Assembly: GCA_016713675.1 (NCBI GenBank) | Contig: JADJOS010000001.1 | Span: 868,001-932,000 of the forward strand | Source: Acidobacteriota bacterium | GTDB lineage: Bacteria; Acidobacteriota; Blastocatellia; Pyrinomonadales; Pyrinomonadaceae | Length of the DNA stretch: 64,000 bases | Direction: 5' to 3' | Shown here: positions 7,571 to 16,083 of the stretch, one piece after another | How the letters are laid out: every line of letters begins with the position of its first letter | How positions within the stretch are numbered: the stretch's first letter is position 1 | Position numbers and translations under genes: made by a program | The notes under the pieces: generated by a model | The model's database searches: none | Told to the model about the DNA's origin: nothing | What the model saw: the letters and a program-made list of their open reading frames with translations, nothing else

Positions 7571-8077
7571 ATGAAAACAGGATCTAGGATTCTCTTCGTC
7601 ATATGTCTTCTGTTGATGGCTCAAGGCATCTATTCGCAGACATTTGGTGAAGGCTACTATCGTTTGACGACCCAATGGCTCGGCAACGGAAAGTCGTTGG
7701 ACGTCGTCAACGATGGAACTAATAACCAGCTGCAAATAGCCAAGACTGCTAAGGTCTCAGGGCAGGCCTGGAAGATCACACCAATTGGCGACACCGGTTA
7801 TTTTCGTCTGACCACCGAATGGATGGGGAGTGGAAAATCGTTGGATGTTGTAAATGACGGTAAGAACAATAAACTCCAGCTGGCGGCCACCGATGATGTC
7901 ACGGGCCAATATTGGAAGATCACTTCGCTTGGTGACGGTTTTTATCGCTTGACCACCAAGTGGCAAGGCCAAGGAAAATCCCTGGATGTTGTCAATGACG
8001 GAAAGAATAACCAAATTCAATTAGCCAAGACCGAGGACGTCACGGGGCAGTATTGGAAGATCACGGCGCTAAAGTGA
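7571..8077 (+). CDS. Secreted protein of three ricin-like lectin repeats
   Basis: A 168-residue secreted protein. A signal peptide (about residues 1-23, ending QGIYSQ) is followed by three tandem repeats of about 47 residues, each with the pattern Y-F/Y-RLTT-x-W-x-G-x-GKSLDVVNDG, then Q-W-KIT. The repeats are also alike at DNA level, with a period of about 141-147 bases, which points to recent internal duplication. Three such repeats could fold as one complete beta-trefoil resembling a ricin-B/RICIN-like lectin, which would make it an extracellular carbohydrate-binding protein. AGAGGAG precedes this ATG, whereas the upstream in-frame ATG at 7529 has none. The upstream 262 bases (7309-7570) show no other gene. 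Confidence 0.78.
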   Translation: MKTGSRILFVICLLLMAQGIYSQTFGEGYYRLTTQWLGNGKSLDVVNDGTNNQLQIAKTAKVSGQAWKITPIGDTGYFRLTTEWMGSGKSLDVVNDGKNNKLQLAATDDVTGQYWKITSLGDGFYRLTTKWQGQGKSLDVVNDGKNNQIQLAKTEDVTGQYWKITALK

Positions 8078-8137
8078 TCGGTCAAACGAATTGAATTGCC
8101 AGGTAACGATCACGAAATCGTACGCGGCACAAAAAGG

Positions 8138-8169
8138 AACGGCGCGGAGACTTTATGTTCCGCGCCGTT
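8138..8169. terminator. Hairpin terminator between convergent genes
   Basis: An 11-bp GC-rich stem (AACGGCGCGGA with its complement) with a ten-base loop lies 60 bases after the lectin-repeat gene and 23 bases from the convergent M16 peptidase stop. It is flanked by AAAAAGG on the left, giving terminator character mainly for the leftward transcript. Confidence 0.7.
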
Positions 8170-8192
8170 GCTGTATTTTGCATTAACCAGGC

Positions 8193-10970
8193 CTATTGCG
8201 TGACCGGATTACCGTCGGTATCCAAAATAGTGATCGGATAACCGAGTTCTTTCAGCCCCGGTTCGATCACTTTTCGGTCACCGACGATGACGATCGCCAT
8301 TTTCGACGGGTCGAGGTATTTATTCGCGACGCGATTTACCTCATCTAACGTAACTGCGTTCACCATCGAAATGTAATCGTTAAAGTACGAATCGGGCAGT
8401 CCGTACACGACCAGGTTCGCGAGCTGGTTTGAGATCGCACCAACGGTTTCGAATCCGGCGGGATAACGGCGGATCAGGCTCTGTTTGTTGTAATCGAGTT
8501 CCTTCTGCGTGATCGGTATCGCTCCGCGGATGCCGTTCAGCTCTTTCATCAGTTCCCAAACAGATTCTTTTGTCACAGCGGTCTGCATGTCACCGCCGGC
8601 ACGGAACGGCCCGGCTCCGCGTCGAAACTGAAAGCCGCTGTTCGCACCGTAAGTGTAGCCTTTGTCTTCGCGAAGGTTCATCGAAATTCGCGATGTGATT
8701 GCTCCTCCGAGGATCGAGTTCATCATCACGACCGGCATGTAATCAGGATTCATTCGGTCGACACCGACCTGGCCGACAGAGACGACCGATTGTGCCGAAT
8801 TTGGACGATCGACGATATAGACGCCGGTCTTGTCGAGCATCCTGGCCTGCGGTAGTGCCTTTGCTCCCACCTTTCCGCTGCTTACCCAGCCGGTAAATGA
8901 CCTTTCCAAACTTGCCTTTATCGCCGCCTTATCAAAATCACCGACAACGATCAAAACCCCATTGTCCGGACGAAACGTGTTCTGATAATAATTGACGACG
9001 TCATCGCGGCTTAAGGCCTTGAGGGTCGCTTCATTATTGTCGCGTCCATAAGGATGATCGCCATACAGCACCTTGTTGTAAACCGTGTTGGCGATAGCAT
9101 TCGGATTCGATCTCTGCTGTCGCAGGCCAACCAGCGAACGTGCCCTTAGGCTTTCAAATTCGGCCGCAGGGAATGTCGGATTCTGTACAACATCCGAAAA
9201 GATCTCGAGAGCTTTGTCGAGGTTCTTTGTAAGTGTCTGCATCGACACGTTCGTGGAATCCCAAGTCCCGCCGGCGTTTAGATTGGCGCCGATCGACTGC
9301 AGTTGGTTTGCGATCTCGACCGCAGTACGTGTTTTAGTGCCGTCGTCTACGAGTGATGTGGTAATTGCGGCAACACCGGTCTTACCGTCAGGCTCGTTCG
9401 AAGAACCTGTCTTGAACACCAGGTTCATCGAGACCATCGGAAGTTCACGCTGCTCTACCATCCATACCTCGAGGCCGTTTGCCAATTTCGTCTTTTCGAT
9501 GGCCGGCAAAGAGAGTTTCGGGTCAGGGCCCGGCTTCGGTAGCAGAGCGGCCTGTGCATCGATCTTTGCCTGGTCACGTTTCTCCGATTTAACCGAGGTC
9601 GGTTGGTTTGCCGCACTGCTCGCACGCGACCCTTCCGCCCGTTTAGGGTTGTAGGTCATCACCAAACGATTTGCCGTCAAATAGGTGTTTGCGGCCCGCT
9701 GAACATCGGCCGCTGTCACTCTCGAATAGCGGTCCACGTCTTCCTGAAAGTAATTCGGACGGCCAACGTAGCCGGCGTAATTGGTTAGCTGCGAAGCCTT
9801 GCCAAGCACGGTCTGCAGTCCAAATATGGTCTGTGATTCGATCGAGTTTTTCGAACGGTTCATCTCTTCTTCGGACGGCGGATCTTTCTTGATTCGTTCG
9901 ATCTCAGCGTTTATTTCCTTTTCGATATCATCAAGCGATTTTCCGGGTCGTGCGGTCACCTGAATTTGAAATGTTCCTGCAATTTCATTTGTTCCGTTAT
10001 TGGCAAATACCTGCTGCGCCAGCTCTTTCGAATAGATCAGGTTACTCTGCAAGCGCGAACCGCGTCCGGACGAGAGAATGTTGCTAAGGATGTCCAGGGC
10101 CGGCTCGTCAGGAGCATATTGCCGGACACCATGCCAGACCATATACCGACGCGGCAGCGGAGCAAGGCTGTCGTCAACGCTGACACGTATCTCCTTTTCG
10201 AGCTTAGGCTGTTCCGGGTTAGGACGTTTGATCTCGTCACCCTTGACGACTTGGCCAAAATACTTCTTGACCCATTTCTCGGTCTGCTTTTCGTCCAGGT
10301 CGCCGGAGATCACCAGGATCGTATTGCGGGCAGTGTAATACTGCCGGAAGAAGTCTTTGACGTCTTCGAGCGACGCGGCCTGTAGATCTTCCAGCGATCC
10401 GATCGTTGTCCAGTTATAGGGATGGCCTTTCGGGAACATGATCTCGCCGATCTTTTCGAACGACGCTCCGTATGCCTGATTATCGACACGCTGGCGGCGC
10501 TCATTTTTCACGACGTCTCGCTGATTGTCCAGTTTCTCCTGCGTCATTGCCGGCAGGAGATTGGCGAGTCGGTCAGCTTCCATAAAGAGTGCAAGCTCAA
10601 GAAAGTTCTTAGGCACCGTCTCGAAATACCAGGTTCGATCCTGGTTCGTGGTTCCATTGATCGAACCGCCTGCCTCTTGCAGAGGTGTAAAGTAGTCTGA
10701 ATCATAGTTTTTCGAGCCTTGGAACATCATATGCTCGAACAAATGTGCAAAACCGGTACGGCCTACTACCTCGTTCTTGGACCCGACGTGATACCAGGTT
10801 CCAACCGTAACAACAGGCGTTGAACGGTCAACGTGCGTGATCACACGCATGCCGTTCTTCAACTTGTATTCTTTGACATTGACCGGCGGTAATTTAACCT
10901 GCGCAAACGTGCTGCTTGATGCTGCGATCGCAAGGATCAGAAATAGGAAAGAAAAACGTTTGATTCGCAT
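8193..10970 (-). CDS. Secreted M16 family zinc peptidase, two-domain
   Basis: A 925-residue periplasmic M16 (pitrilysin/insulinase-like) peptidase. Residues 1-23 are a signal peptide. The first M16 domain carries the inverted zinc motif HLFEH at residues 76-80, with the distal Glu in KNERRQRVDN near residue 156. The second half (from about 490) repeats the fold but lacks HxxEH, as expected of the inactive partner domain that forms the closing clamshell. Length and layout match the PqqL-like two-domain processing peptidases. AGAGGAG precedes the ATG. It lies downstream of a sigma/anti-sigma pair with a 119-base gap and may or may not be transcribed with them. Confidence 0.93.
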   Translation of the reverse strand: MRIKRFSFLFLILAIAASSSTFAQVKLPPVNVKEYKLKNGMRVITHVDRSTPVVTVGTWYHVGSKNEVVGRTGFAHLFEHMMFQGSKNYDSDYFTPLQEAGGSINGTTNQDRTWYFETVPKNFLELALFMEADRLANLLPAMTQEKLDNQRDVVKNERRQRVDNQAYGASFEKIGEIMFPKGHPYNWTTIGSLEDLQAASLEDVKDFFRQYYTARNTILVISGDLDEKQTEKWVKKYFGQVVKGDEIKRPNPEQPKLEKEIRVSVDDSLAPLPRRYMVWHGVRQYAPDEPALDILSNILSSGRGSRLQSNLIYSKELAQQVFANNGTNEIAGTFQIQVTARPGKSLDDIEKEINAEIERIKKDPPSEEEMNRSKNSIESQTIFGLQTVLGKASQLTNYAGYVGRPNYFQEDVDRYSRVTAADVQRAANTYLTANRLVMTYNPKRAEGSRASSAANQPTSVKSEKRDQAKIDAQAALLPKPGPDPKLSLPAIEKTKLANGLEVWMVEQRELPMVSMNLVFKTGSSNEPDGKTGVAAITTSLVDDGTKTRTAVEIANQLQSIGANLNAGGTWDSTNVSMQTLTKNLDKALEIFSDVVQNPTFPAAEFESLRARSLVGLRQQRSNPNAIANTVYNKVLYGDHPYGRDNNEATLKALSRDDVVNYYQNTFRPDNGVLIVVGDFDKAAIKASLERSFTGWVSSGKVGAKALPQARMLDKTGVYIVDRPNSAQSVVSVGQVGVDRMNPDYMPVVMMNSILGGAITSRISMNLREDKGYTYGANSGFQFRRGAGPFRAGGDMQTAVTKESVWELMKELNGIRGAIPITQKELDYNKQSLIRRYPAGFETVGAISNQLANLVVYGLPDSYFNDYISMVNAVTLDEVNRVANKYLDPSKMAIVIVGDRKVIEPGLKELGYPITILDTDGNPVTQ

Positions 10971-11089
10971 CGGAAACTCCTCTGATTTGGATTATTGATA
11001 TGTGCAGAAATAGGCCATCGGACTCTCACATTTTGCGAGACGCTCAACAACCGCATCTAGGCTTGATTTTATTACGCGTGACCGCGAAA

Positions 11090-11968
11090 TTAGGTTTCAG
11101 TCTTGGCGACCTTGGCGAGAGCTGCGATCTTCTTTCGATCTGAAACGACCACACCGCCGGGCTTCTCGACCGTGATAGCAAACATCGCCGGATTCTTTGC
11201 CTTCAGCTTTGCATCGATCGGAATGATCACATCGCCGTCTGCGTCCACATCAAATGTGCCGCCGTCGATAGGGGTCTTGTCGCCCTGGTTTTCCTCGAAC
11301 ACCCAAAGCTGATAGGTCGACAAGTTCTTGTCGTTCTTAGGCAAATTGCGGAGCTTCATGTAGCCGGCCTGTCTTTCATCGCTCCAGACGACATCACCGC
11401 CTACATTCTTAAGATCGGCAGGTGCCGTCGGCAAGGCACCAAAGTTCGCCTTTATCGCCGTCGGCATACTGGCGATCTCTTCATAGAGCTTTGCGGGACT
11501 TGGCTTTTCGGGTGTTACGGTCGGCGTCGGTCCTTTGACGATCTCGGTTGGCCCTTGGAATCTGGTTGTGTAGACATTGAATGCCAAAGCAATGCACGCC
11601 GCTCCCGCTATCGCCCAACCGAGCCACGAGCTCAACGAACTACGTTTTGGTTCAAATCCGAATGTCGGCTGCATGTCGTCCGCTTCGGCCGTTTCAACTG
11701 CGCGCTCTGTTGATCCTGCGGCCGACTCGGCCGATGCAAAATAGCTGTCTGCAGATGCGAGGATATTCGCATTTAGATGTGCGGGCATCGGCTCGATCTC
11801 GAGATCGGCGAGGCCGATCGCTGCTGCGGCAATGTCAAACGAATCGTCGGTGCGGAAATTCAGGTTGGCCGACAATTCTTCGAGCTGTTGTTGTTCCGAC
11901 GCATCGAGGCCATATGTCGCCTGTTTGGTCAGGAGGTCAAACAATATTTCGTGTATTTCTTCGTTCAT
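11090..11968 (-). CDS. Anti-sigma factor with RskA-type C-terminal domain
   Basis: A 292-residue single-pass membrane protein. The N-terminal 90 residues (MNEEIHEILFDLLTKQA...) form the cytoplasmic sigma-binding part and lack a clear HxxxCxxC zinc motif. One transmembrane segment, WLGWAIAGAACIALAFNVYT, lies near residues 115-135. The periplasmic part (about 175-290) has the RskA/DUF2337 pattern, including YMKLRNLPKNDKNLSTYQLW and GTFDVDADGDVIIP. It overlaps the upstream ECF sigma gene by four bases, the standard arrangement of a sigma/anti-sigma pair, so it most likely holds that sigma factor at the membrane until proteolysis releases it. Confidence 0.87.
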   Translation of the reverse strand: MNEEIHEILFDLLTKQATYGLDASEQQQLEELSANLNFRTDDSFDIAAAAIGLADLEIEPMPAHLNANILASADSYFASAESAAGSTERAVETAEADDMQPTFGFEPKRSSLSSWLGWAIAGAACIALAFNVYTTRFQGPTEIVKGPTPTVTPEKPSPAKLYEEIASMPTAIKANFGALPTAPADLKNVGGDVVWSDERQAGYMKLRNLPKNDKNLSTYQLWVFEENQGDKTPIDGGTFDVDADGDVIIPIDAKLKAKNPAMFAITVEKPGGVVVSDRKKIAALAKVAKTET

Positions 11969-12531
11969 ACTGTGACCTCCTTTAAGTTTCCTGCGTTTCC
12001 TAACCCCAACACTTCTCTGACCTGCGTCAAACCGCGACGCGCATGCGTTTTCACTGTCCCCAACGGCATCCCTGTTGCATCTGATATTTCTTGGTGCGAC
12101 ATTCCTTGTACTATAGAGAGCCGCAACACTTGTTGCTGCTCGGGCCGGAGGGTTCTCATCGCTTTGGCCGCTTCGTTGGCCTCCACGCTCAACTGCATCG
12201 TCTGATCGGATCGCGTAAACGGTTCGAGCAGAACATCATCCAGAGAGTCGGCAGATATACGCCGCGTTGAATGGCGGATCCTGTCTATTACTCGCCGACG
12301 GGCGATCATCGCAATAAACGTCGTCTCCGATGCCTGAGTTTCGTCAAAACGCCCGGCATTTTTCCAGACATCGACAAATATCTCCTGCACTGCGTCCTCG
12401 GCATCGTCCGAATTACGCAGCAATTTGCGCGCGATCGACCAAACTAGACCGCTGTAGGTGCTTAGGCACTCTTGGACAGCGGACTTATCGCCGGCAGCTA
12501 TGCGTTGTAAAATGGTCTGGCTCACAATCAA
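11965..12531 (-). CDS. ECF sigma factor (SigK-like)
   Basis: A 188-residue sigma-70 family factor of the extracytoplasmic-function group. Region 2 covers about residues 20-90, with DDAEDAVQEIFVDVWKNA and RRRVIDRIRH. Region 4 covers about 125-180, with LRPEQQQVLRLSIVQGMSHQ and the helix-turn-helix ISDATGMPLGTVKTHARRGL. Overlap with the membrane anti-sigma gene indicates joint expression and control. Targets cannot be read from this window; the downstream M16 peptidase and secreted proteins are candidates only by proximity. Confidence 0.92.
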   Translation of the reverse strand: MIVSQTILQRIAAGDKSAVQECLSTYSGLVWSIARKLLRNSDDAEDAVQEIFVDVWKNAGRFDETQASETTFIAMIARRRVIDRIRHSTRRISADSLDDVLLEPFTRSDQTMQLSVEANEAAKAMRTLRPEQQQVLRLSIVQGMSHQEISDATGMPLGTVKTHARRGLTQVREVLGLGNAGNLKEVTV

Positions 12532-12656
12532 TCAGTTTCGATATATCTAAGCTAACCGATTTCACTCGCGATTGCCAAATCACCAGCGACCGTCAATTGA
12601 GTATTCGATTATTTGCAGAGGTTAGATTCAACTAGAGAAAGGGGCGAATTCGGCAT

Positions 12657-15449
12657 TCATTTCAGGGCGGCTTCACATTCAGCGATCTCGGCATCGACGG
12701 CCGACATTTTTGATGCAGCGAAGTTCTCGGAGATGCGTTGCGGGTCCGCTTCATTTTGCAGCAAAGTGCGAATATCCTGCAGCCATTTGAGTGATTCGCG
12801 GATATTCTTCTCCCTAGTCTCGTGGGTTCCGTGTTTCGCGGCATTACGGTGTGCCTTTGCGATCTCGTGCATATAGCCGACGACATTCTCCTTAAATCGC
12901 GGCATCGCATTCGGCGAATCGGCAAACGCCATCGACGCCGGCAAGATGGCCTGATAGACGTCAGCAACTGACTGCCAGTCATTGGTCTTTTGAAACAATT
13001 CGGCCTGGCGAGTGCCATTGTTCGCGAGATAGGCTTCCTCGATCGTCACTTCCGGGTCGGCATCGACGATCTGTCGTAAAAGATCGAAGGCTAGACGGTA
13101 TTTCTCAATAGCGTCTGGATCTCTGCCGACCTTTACGAGTTGACGGGCCGTATATTCATATGCATTTACAAGGTCGCGTTTTAGCTCGTTATTTGCAGGT
13201 TCACGAAGAGAGAGTTCGGTGAACATCTCGATCGATCGCTGATATGACCCAATGGCCGCGGCGTCTTGATTAGAAAAAGCATACGCTTCGCCCCGCATCA
13301 GATACTGGTCAGCTCGATTCCGAAGAGCCTTTGCATTCGACGGATCGAGGGCGAGGATTTCGTTGTGGATGGCGGTTGTGCGGTCGTAATAGGCGAGTGT
13401 TTGTTTGAGAGAAGCGGCCCCTGATCCCGGCAGCGTTTCGTTCTCCATCTGGCCCTTCCGCTGATAGGTGTACCCGATGCGCTGAAATGATTTTGCGAGC
13501 CCGAAGTTTGCCTTGACGTCGCCCGGATTTTCGATCTTTAGCTGCTCGTAGATTTGTAGGGCTTTCTGTTGGGCATCAAATCGCGCGTTCCATGAGCTGT
13601 TTTGGTCAAAGGTCGGATCGTCCTGTTTAACATTCGCCAGCACCGCGAATCCATCGGCGAGATTAAGATACGAATCTGCCGTGAGCGACCGGATCAATAC
13701 GTCGCCCGGCTCATTGGCCAATAAGTTCTCCCTCAGTTCCAACGCCTGTTGGTGATGTTCTATCGCAAGCTCCGGCCGAGCTTTCCGCAGCTCAATATTA
13801 CCGATGCCTTGGATAGCGAGACTCAGCGACTTGTCGATATCGGCGTTCCCTTTTCCTGAATTTCGAAGATCTTCGAGAGTTGATCGGGCCTTTTCATAAC
13901 TCTTTTTTGCCGCCTCGGAATCACCCAAATTCGCCGCAAACGGCTGCCCTTGAATATCGCCCATCTGGACATATGCCGCTGCGATCTCTGTCTGAAGTGA
14001 ACCATCGCCGCCCGATTCTGCCGAAAGCAAATCGAGTTGGCCGATGGCATCCTCGATCAGTTTTTTCCTGATCTCCATCGTGCCGGAAAGTTTTGCAAGT
14101 TCGGCTTGACGCTCAAGTGTAGTAGTGGCGAGCGCCCTAGTATCACTCATCCGACGCTCGGCTTTTGCTTTCTCGCTCTGTTTTGCTGCAGCCTGCCAGG
14201 ACAGAGCACCCGTACCGAGCAAAATGACCAGAGCCAGCGATCCTAATGCATAGGACAACGCTCGATTGCGTTTGAGTAATTTCGCTGCTCTATACGCGAT
14301 CGATGCCGGACGCGCCGCTATCGGCAAGCCTTCGCGATGTCGCCGGATGTCCTTCGCAAACTCAGCCGCCGATGAGTACCGGTCCTCAGGCTCTTTTTCG
14401 AGGGCTTTGAGAACGATATTGTCCAGATCGCCTTTTAGCTCAGACGCGAATGTGCGTTCAAAAACACTACGTTGCTCATCTGCAGTTTCACGATTCAAGC
14501 CAAGACGCGTTCGCCCGCTGAGCGAAACCGCACTCGGCCTCAGGGGCTGTGAATCGCAAATCAGCCGTTCGACCTCACGCGGATTGTCGGTTGCAGGTTT
14601 GAACGGAGTTTCGCCCGTCAATAATTCGTAGAGCAGGACGCCGAGGCCGTAAATATCGGTCGCGGTCGTGATCGATTCGCCACGCAATTGCTCTGGAGAG
14701 GCGTATTCGGGCGTGAATATCTGAAATTGCGTTGCCGTCTCGCCTGCCGTCGCAAGCAGTTTAGCAATACCAAAATCCAGCAGCTTCGGCGTTCCGTTTT
14801 CTGTAACGAGAATATTCGAGGGCTTAAGATCTCGATGGACAACGCCATTTTTATGGGCAAATTCTACTGCGTTACAGACCTTGATGAACAGATCAAGACG
14901 CGAGTCGATCGACAGCTCATTTGTCTCGCAAAACTCGTCGATCCGCACGCCATCGACGTATTCCATCACCAAAAACGGCAAGTTTTCGTCCGTTACGCCG
15001 CCGTCGACGAGGTGCGCGATGAATGGATGTTCGAGATCCGCAAGTATCTGCCGCTCCATCACAAAGCGTTTCAGGATGGCGTCGGTGTCCATTCCGCGTT
15101 TGACGATCTTGAGCGCGACCTTCAGTTCAAACGCGCCGTCGTCGCGCTCGGCCAGATACACGGCGCCCATACCGCCGTGTCCGATCTCTCGCTTTATGCT
15201 GTATGAATCGATACGCCTGCCGATCATCGAGCATTCGTCGGTTCGGATCAGTACCTCAGCGGCAACACCAAACGCCGATTCTTCGATAAAGTCGTCAGAC
15301 CGATCGTGAAAATTCAACAAAGACTCGACCTCGGAACGGAGAGTCGTGTTGCCGATGGTCGCTTTTTTGAGAAATTCGTTCCGCGCAGAAGTGTCCATCG
15401 CCGCTGCGGTTTGAAAGATTTCTTTGACCTTTTGCCAATCTTCCGACAT
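12657..15449 (-). CDS. Membrane Ser/Thr protein kinase with TPR-rich C-terminus
   Basis: A 930-residue PknB-type (Hanks) kinase. The kinase domain spans about residues 85-350: glycine loop GHGGMGAVYLAERDDG, lysine in KVALKIVKRG, catalytic VVHRDLKPSN near 203, DFGIAKLL near 225, and activation/P+1 elements EYASPEQLRGES. A transmembrane segment lies near residues 395-415. The rest (about 440-930) is helical with repeated tetratricopeptide-like pairs, presumably extracytoplasmic. All catalytic residues are present. It starts four bases after the stop of the adjacent ECF sigma gene, a kinase-sigma pairing repeatedly seen in Acidobacteriota and Planctomycetota, so signalling through that sigma factor is a reasonable inference. 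Confidence 0.92.
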   Translation of the reverse strand: MSEDWQKVKEIFQTAAAMDTSARNEFLKKATIGNTTLRSEVESLLNFHDRSDDFIEESAFGVAAEVLIRTDECSMIGRRIDSYSIKREIGHGGMGAVYLAERDDGAFELKVALKIVKRGMDTDAILKRFVMERQILADLEHPFIAHLVDGGVTDENLPFLVMEYVDGVRIDEFCETNELSIDSRLDLFIKVCNAVEFAHKNGVVHRDLKPSNILVTENGTPKLLDFGIAKLLATAGETATQFQIFTPEYASPEQLRGESITTATDIYGLGVLLYELLTGETPFKPATDNPREVERLICDSQPLRPSAVSLSGRTRLGLNRETADEQRSVFERTFASELKGDLDNIVLKALEKEPEDRYSSAAEFAKDIRRHREGLPIAARPASIAYRAAKLLKRNRALSYALGSLALVILLGTGALSWQAAAKQSEKAKAERRMSDTRALATTTLERQAELAKLSGTMEIRKKLIEDAIGQLDLLSAESGGDGSLQTEIAAAYVQMGDIQGQPFAANLGDSEAAKKSYEKARSTLEDLRNSGKGNADIDKSLSLAIQGIGNIELRKARPELAIEHHQQALELRENLLANEPGDVLIRSLTADSYLNLADGFAVLANVKQDDPTFDQNSSWNARFDAQQKALQIYEQLKIENPGDVKANFGLAKSFQRIGYTYQRKGQMENETLPGSGAASLKQTLAYYDRTTAIHNEILALDPSNAKALRNRADQYLMRGEAYAFSNQDAAAIGSYQRSIEMFTELSLREPANNELKRDLVNAYEYTARQLVKVGRDPDAIEKYRLAFDLLRQIVDADPEVTIEEAYLANNGTRQAELFQKTNDWQSVADVYQAILPASMAFADSPNAMPRFKENVVGYMHEIAKAHRNAAKHGTHETREKNIRESLKWLQDIRTLLQNEADPQRISENFAASKMSAVDAEIAECEAALK

Positions 15450-15452
15450 AAA

Positions 15453-16028
15453 CTATTTGCTCGACAGATCACGCAGCAGCCACGCCTTGGCCATGCTCCA
15501 TTCGCGTTTTACGGTCGCGAGCGAAACGCCCGTCACCTCGGCGGCCTCTTCGTTGGTCATTCCGCCAAAGAATTTCAACTCTACGATCCTCGCTTGATCA
15601 GCATCGATCAGAGCAAGACGCGACAACGCATCATCCAACTCCAGAACATCAAGTTCCTGCTTCTCAAAAAAGTTCGACGCCGCATCGAGCCCGACCTTGG
15701 TCACATCACCGCCGCGTTTTTCAGCCGTACGCGTCTCGGCATGGTTTATCAATATCCGCCGCATCATCTGTGCGGCGATGCCAAAGAACTGTGCCCGGTT
15801 TTGCCAATCGACGGTACGTTGGTCGATCAGCCGCATATATGCCTCGTGAACAAGCGCCGTCGGCTGTAGCGTATGTCCGGCCCGCTCGCGGTTGAGGTAA
15901 TTGCGCGCCAGACGTTTCAGTTCCTCATAGACGACCGGAAACAACTCATCGAGACCGTCGCGCTTCCCGCGGCTGTATCCGATCAAGAGGTTTGTCGCCT
16001 CGGTCTGTGAGGTTTCGCCTTCACTCAT
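15453..16028 (-). CDS. ECF sigma factor, TIGR02999 type
   Basis: A 191-residue sigma-70-like protein with the marks of the TIGR02999/ECF subfamily: LFPVVYEELKRLARNYLNRE, the diagnostic TLQPTALVHEAYMRLIDQ, and FFGIAAQMMRRILINHA in region 2. Region 4 (about 130-185) has the HTH NEEAAEVTGVSLATVKREW. This subfamily is expanded in Acidobacteriota and is typically controlled by a neighbouring Ser/Thr kinase instead of an anti-sigma factor, which fits the kinase gene immediately downstream (three-base gap). The 55-base gap to the upstream metalloprotease gene leaves open whether it shares that transcript. Confidence 0.92.
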   Translation of the reverse strand: MSEGETSQTEATNLLIGYSRGKRDGLDELFPVVYEELKRLARNYLNRERAGHTLQPTALVHEAYMRLIDQRTVDWQNRAQFFGIAAQMMRRILINHAETRTAEKRGGDVTKVGLDAASNFFEKQELDVLELDDALSRLALIDADQARIVELKFFGGMTNEEAAEVTGVSLATVKREWSMAKAWLLRDLSSK

Positions 16029-16083
16029 CTTGGTTCACGTTTAGCGACATTCTAACGTGAACCGCGAAGAAAACTAAAGCGTC

